DNA from: Stomatobaculum sp. F0698
GTDB taxonomy: Bacteria > Bacillota > Clostridia > Lachnospirales > Lachnospiraceae
DNA: 64,000 nt
Assembly (NCBI RefSeq): GCF_030644385.1
Contig: NZ_CP130060.1
Coordinates: forward strand, 1,612,001-1,676,000
Reading direction: 5' to 3'
Shown here: in pieces, positions 59,776 to 64,000 of the stretch
Position numbering within the stretch: position 1 is the first letter of the stretch
Layout of the letters: each line of letters opens with the position of its first letter
Notes under the pieces: generated by a model
What the model saw: only the letters and a program-made list of their open reading frames with translations
Databases searched by the model: none
What the model was told of the DNA's origin: nothing
Translations under genes and position numbers: made by a program

Positions 59776-61209
59776 TTATTTTTCCTTCTGCTCCACAACT
59801 GCTTTCTCGACATTCAATCCGCGCAGAATCAGTGTAATCAAGATGGTAAGGACCATGGGCATCCAAAGATAAAGAATGTGGAGCATGTTCATGCAAGCCG
59901 CGGACTGTACCTTAGCCCCCCCCACATAGCCAGACAACGCCAGTAGCCAGCCGGCAACTGCCGTTCCGATACCACCGCCCACCTTTGTTCCGAAGGACGT
60001 GCAAGAATACATGGTTCCGTCAACCCTCTTCCCTGTAGTCAGATAGGTGTATTCCGAGCAGGTCGCAATGAGCGCATTCATGTTGCCTTGAAGAGGACTC
60101 ATGCCCAACGCTGCAATGGCAGTACTGGCCAGCATGAGCGGTACACTTCCCATATAGCCCGCGACAACTACCAAGATGCGTCCCAGACTTCCGATGATAT
60201 ATCCCATCTTGTTGAGCCGGAACATTCCTCCCCACTTCTGTACCAGCATCGGTGTCATCAGAAGTCCGACAATCATCGGAATATTGATTGCCCAGGAAAA
60301 AACGCCGAGCAGATTGGCATTTTTCAGAACATAGGACATAAAATAAATACCCATGTTCAGCGTTGCGGAATAAATTTGCATGAGCAAGTAGGAAACCACA
60401 ATCATCAAATAATACTTATTCTGAACCAGGAGTTTAAACGCAGCTCCTAAGCTGTATTTTTCCTCCCCTGTCTGTGCCTCCCCCTTTAGTTCCTCGGCAA
60501 CCTGTTCCAGCTCTCCCTCTTTGATTTGCTTGTCATAGACAACCGGGTTAATTTCATTCCCTGCCAATTCTTCGGGAGAAAGCTCACGCACTGACATCAC
60601 AGAAATCGTATTGGAAATCAAACCAACAACCGCATAAATGATTGCAACCGTTCTCCAGGCAGCTGCCCCGCCGCCAAAAGCTGCCACAAAAGATACCGTA
60701 ATTGTCTGAATCAACATGCTGGTACCAAAGGCAAACATGAACCGGATGGAGCCCATTTCTACACGCTCCTGGTTGTTTTTGGTAATCAACGCGGTTAAGG
60801 CGGAATACGCGATGTTATTTGCGGTATAGAAGCCTGCATTCAAAACAGTGTAAGCAACAAAGAACCAGGTGTACTGCGCAAAAGCGCTAATATTCGCCGG
60901 AATACAGAAGATTGCAACCAAACAGATTGCGCAGCCAAAGTATCCGTAGAACATCCAAGGACGCGCCTTACCCATTTTTGTACTTGTCTTGTCAATCAGA
61001 ACTCCGAAGAAAATATCGCTAACACCGTCCAAAAGTTTGGAGGCTGCAATCAGACTGCCGATGATACCGGCGTTCATCCCGACTGTATCGGTCAGAAAAA
61101 TCATGACAAAGGCGGACAGCAGTGCGTAAATCACATTTCCGGCAATGTCACCTGAGCCATAGCCAATCTTGTTATACCATTTTAAATAGGTCTTTTCTCT
61201 CATTTCCAT
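59776..61209 (-). CDS. GPH-family sugar:cation symporter (probable beta-galactoside transporter)
   Basis: 477 residues, twelve membrane segments, glycoside-pentoside-hexuronide (MelB/LacS/YicJ) family: NKIGYGSGDIAGNVIYALLSAFVMIFLTD, the cytoplasmic DGVSDIFFGVLIDKTSTKMGKARPWMFYG loop (D-x4-G-K-A-R-P-W) and AFVALTSEN-like segments. There is no C-terminal IIA domain. It lies 13 bases after the beta-galactosidase gene and likely imports lactose or another galactoside with Na+ or H+. Confidence 0.9.
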   Translation of the reverse strand: MEMREKTYLKWYNKIGYGSGDIAGNVIYALLSAFVMIFLTDTVGMNAGIIGSLIAASKLLDGVSDIFFGVLIDKTSTKMGKARPWMFYGYFGCAICLVAIFCIPANISAFAQYTWFFVAYTVLNAGFYTANNIAYSALTALITKNNQERVEMGSIRFMFAFGTSMLIQTITVSFVAAFGGGAAAWRTVAIIYAVVGLISNTISVMSVRELSPEELAGNEINPVVYDKQIKEGELEQVAEELKGEAQTGEEKYSLGAAFKLLVQNKYYLMIVVSYLLMQIYSATLNMGIYFMSYVLKNANLLGVFSWAINIPMIVGLLMTPMLVQKWGGMFRLNKMGYIIGSLGRILVVVAGYMGSVPLMLASTAIAALGMSPLQGNMNALIATCSEYTYLTTGKRVDGTMYSCTSFGTKVGGGIGTAVAGWLLALSGYVGGAKVQSAACMNMLHILYLWMPMVLTILITLILRGLNVEKAVVEQKEK

Positions 61210-61222
61210 CGTGACAGCCCCT

Positions 61223-64000
<2,778 letters not shown>

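Overview
The window reads as chromosomal DNA of an anaerobic, amino-acid- and sugar-using Firmicute, most likely a moderately high-GC member of the Lachnospiraceae. This is inferred from gene content and protein style (RNase Y, a WYL regulator cassette, tandem NlpC/P60 proteins, DUF4300 and DUF1858 proteins, Gram-positive LexA boxes at recA, clear AGGAGG ribosome sites), not from a marker gene. Almost every gene lies on the minus strand, in long operons with overlapping ATGA junctions. Many -35/-10 pairs with 17-bp spacing and many strong intrinsic terminators are visible.

Layout from left to right. 1-1.2 kb: end of a metal ABC transporter (ATPase fragment plus a TroA/PsaA-type lipoprotein) with an 18-bp DtxR-family-like palindrome at its promoter. 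1.2-3.3 kb: tRNA-Pro(UGG), rdgB and an RNA methyltransferase. 3.7-11.1 kb: three neighbouring NlpC/P60 cell-wall peptidases; the third is the last gene of an operon serC-serA-DUF1015-HAAS membrane protein-bactofilin-NlpC/P60. 11.2-15.8 kb: leuB-ilvD-ilvB. 15.8-20.5 kb: a secreted repeat protein, rny, recX-recA with two LexA boxes. 20.5-24.3 kb: lipoproteins, ogt, a CbrC-family protein. 24.4-27.7 kb: a lower-GC cassette WYL regulator-VOC-GyrI-TfoX with its own operator, then a TipA-like MerR regulator with a textbook 19-bp-spacer promoter. 27.8-31 kb: M42 aminopeptidase, a DUF1858-DUF4300-CxxC protein trio, a LURP-one-like protein. 31-33.8 kb: malolactic enzyme plus malate permease behind a palindromic operator. 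33.9-36.1 kb: a MetE-like methyltransferase divergent from a LysR regulator. 36-43.7 kb: nitroreductase, GNAT, CPBP protease, an XRE-membrane protein pair with tandem promoters, a GH114-like protein, a 124-bp tandem duplication, an NhaC-family antiporter. 43.8-53.6 kb: pepF, a membrane protein and oppABCDF, a peptide import and degradation unit. 53.9-59.6 kb: a tightly coupled five-gene cluster (3beta-HSD-type oxidoreductase, metallo-beta-lactamase-fold hydrolase, PaaK/F390-synthetase-type ligase, KAS III-like enzyme, UGT-type glycosyltransferase) that looks like an undescribed small biosynthetic pathway. 59.8-64 kb: a GPH-family sugar symporter and a LacZ-type beta-galactosidase running off the edge.

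The strongest candidate for something new is the 53.9-59.6 kb cluster. It has a consensus promoter, a leader hairpin, ATGA-type couplings and no acyl carrier protein. Its enzyme classes resemble a head-to-head acyl condensation (Ole-like) or activated-acyl pathway finished by glycosylation. No mobile elements, CRISPR arrays or rRNA genes were seen.
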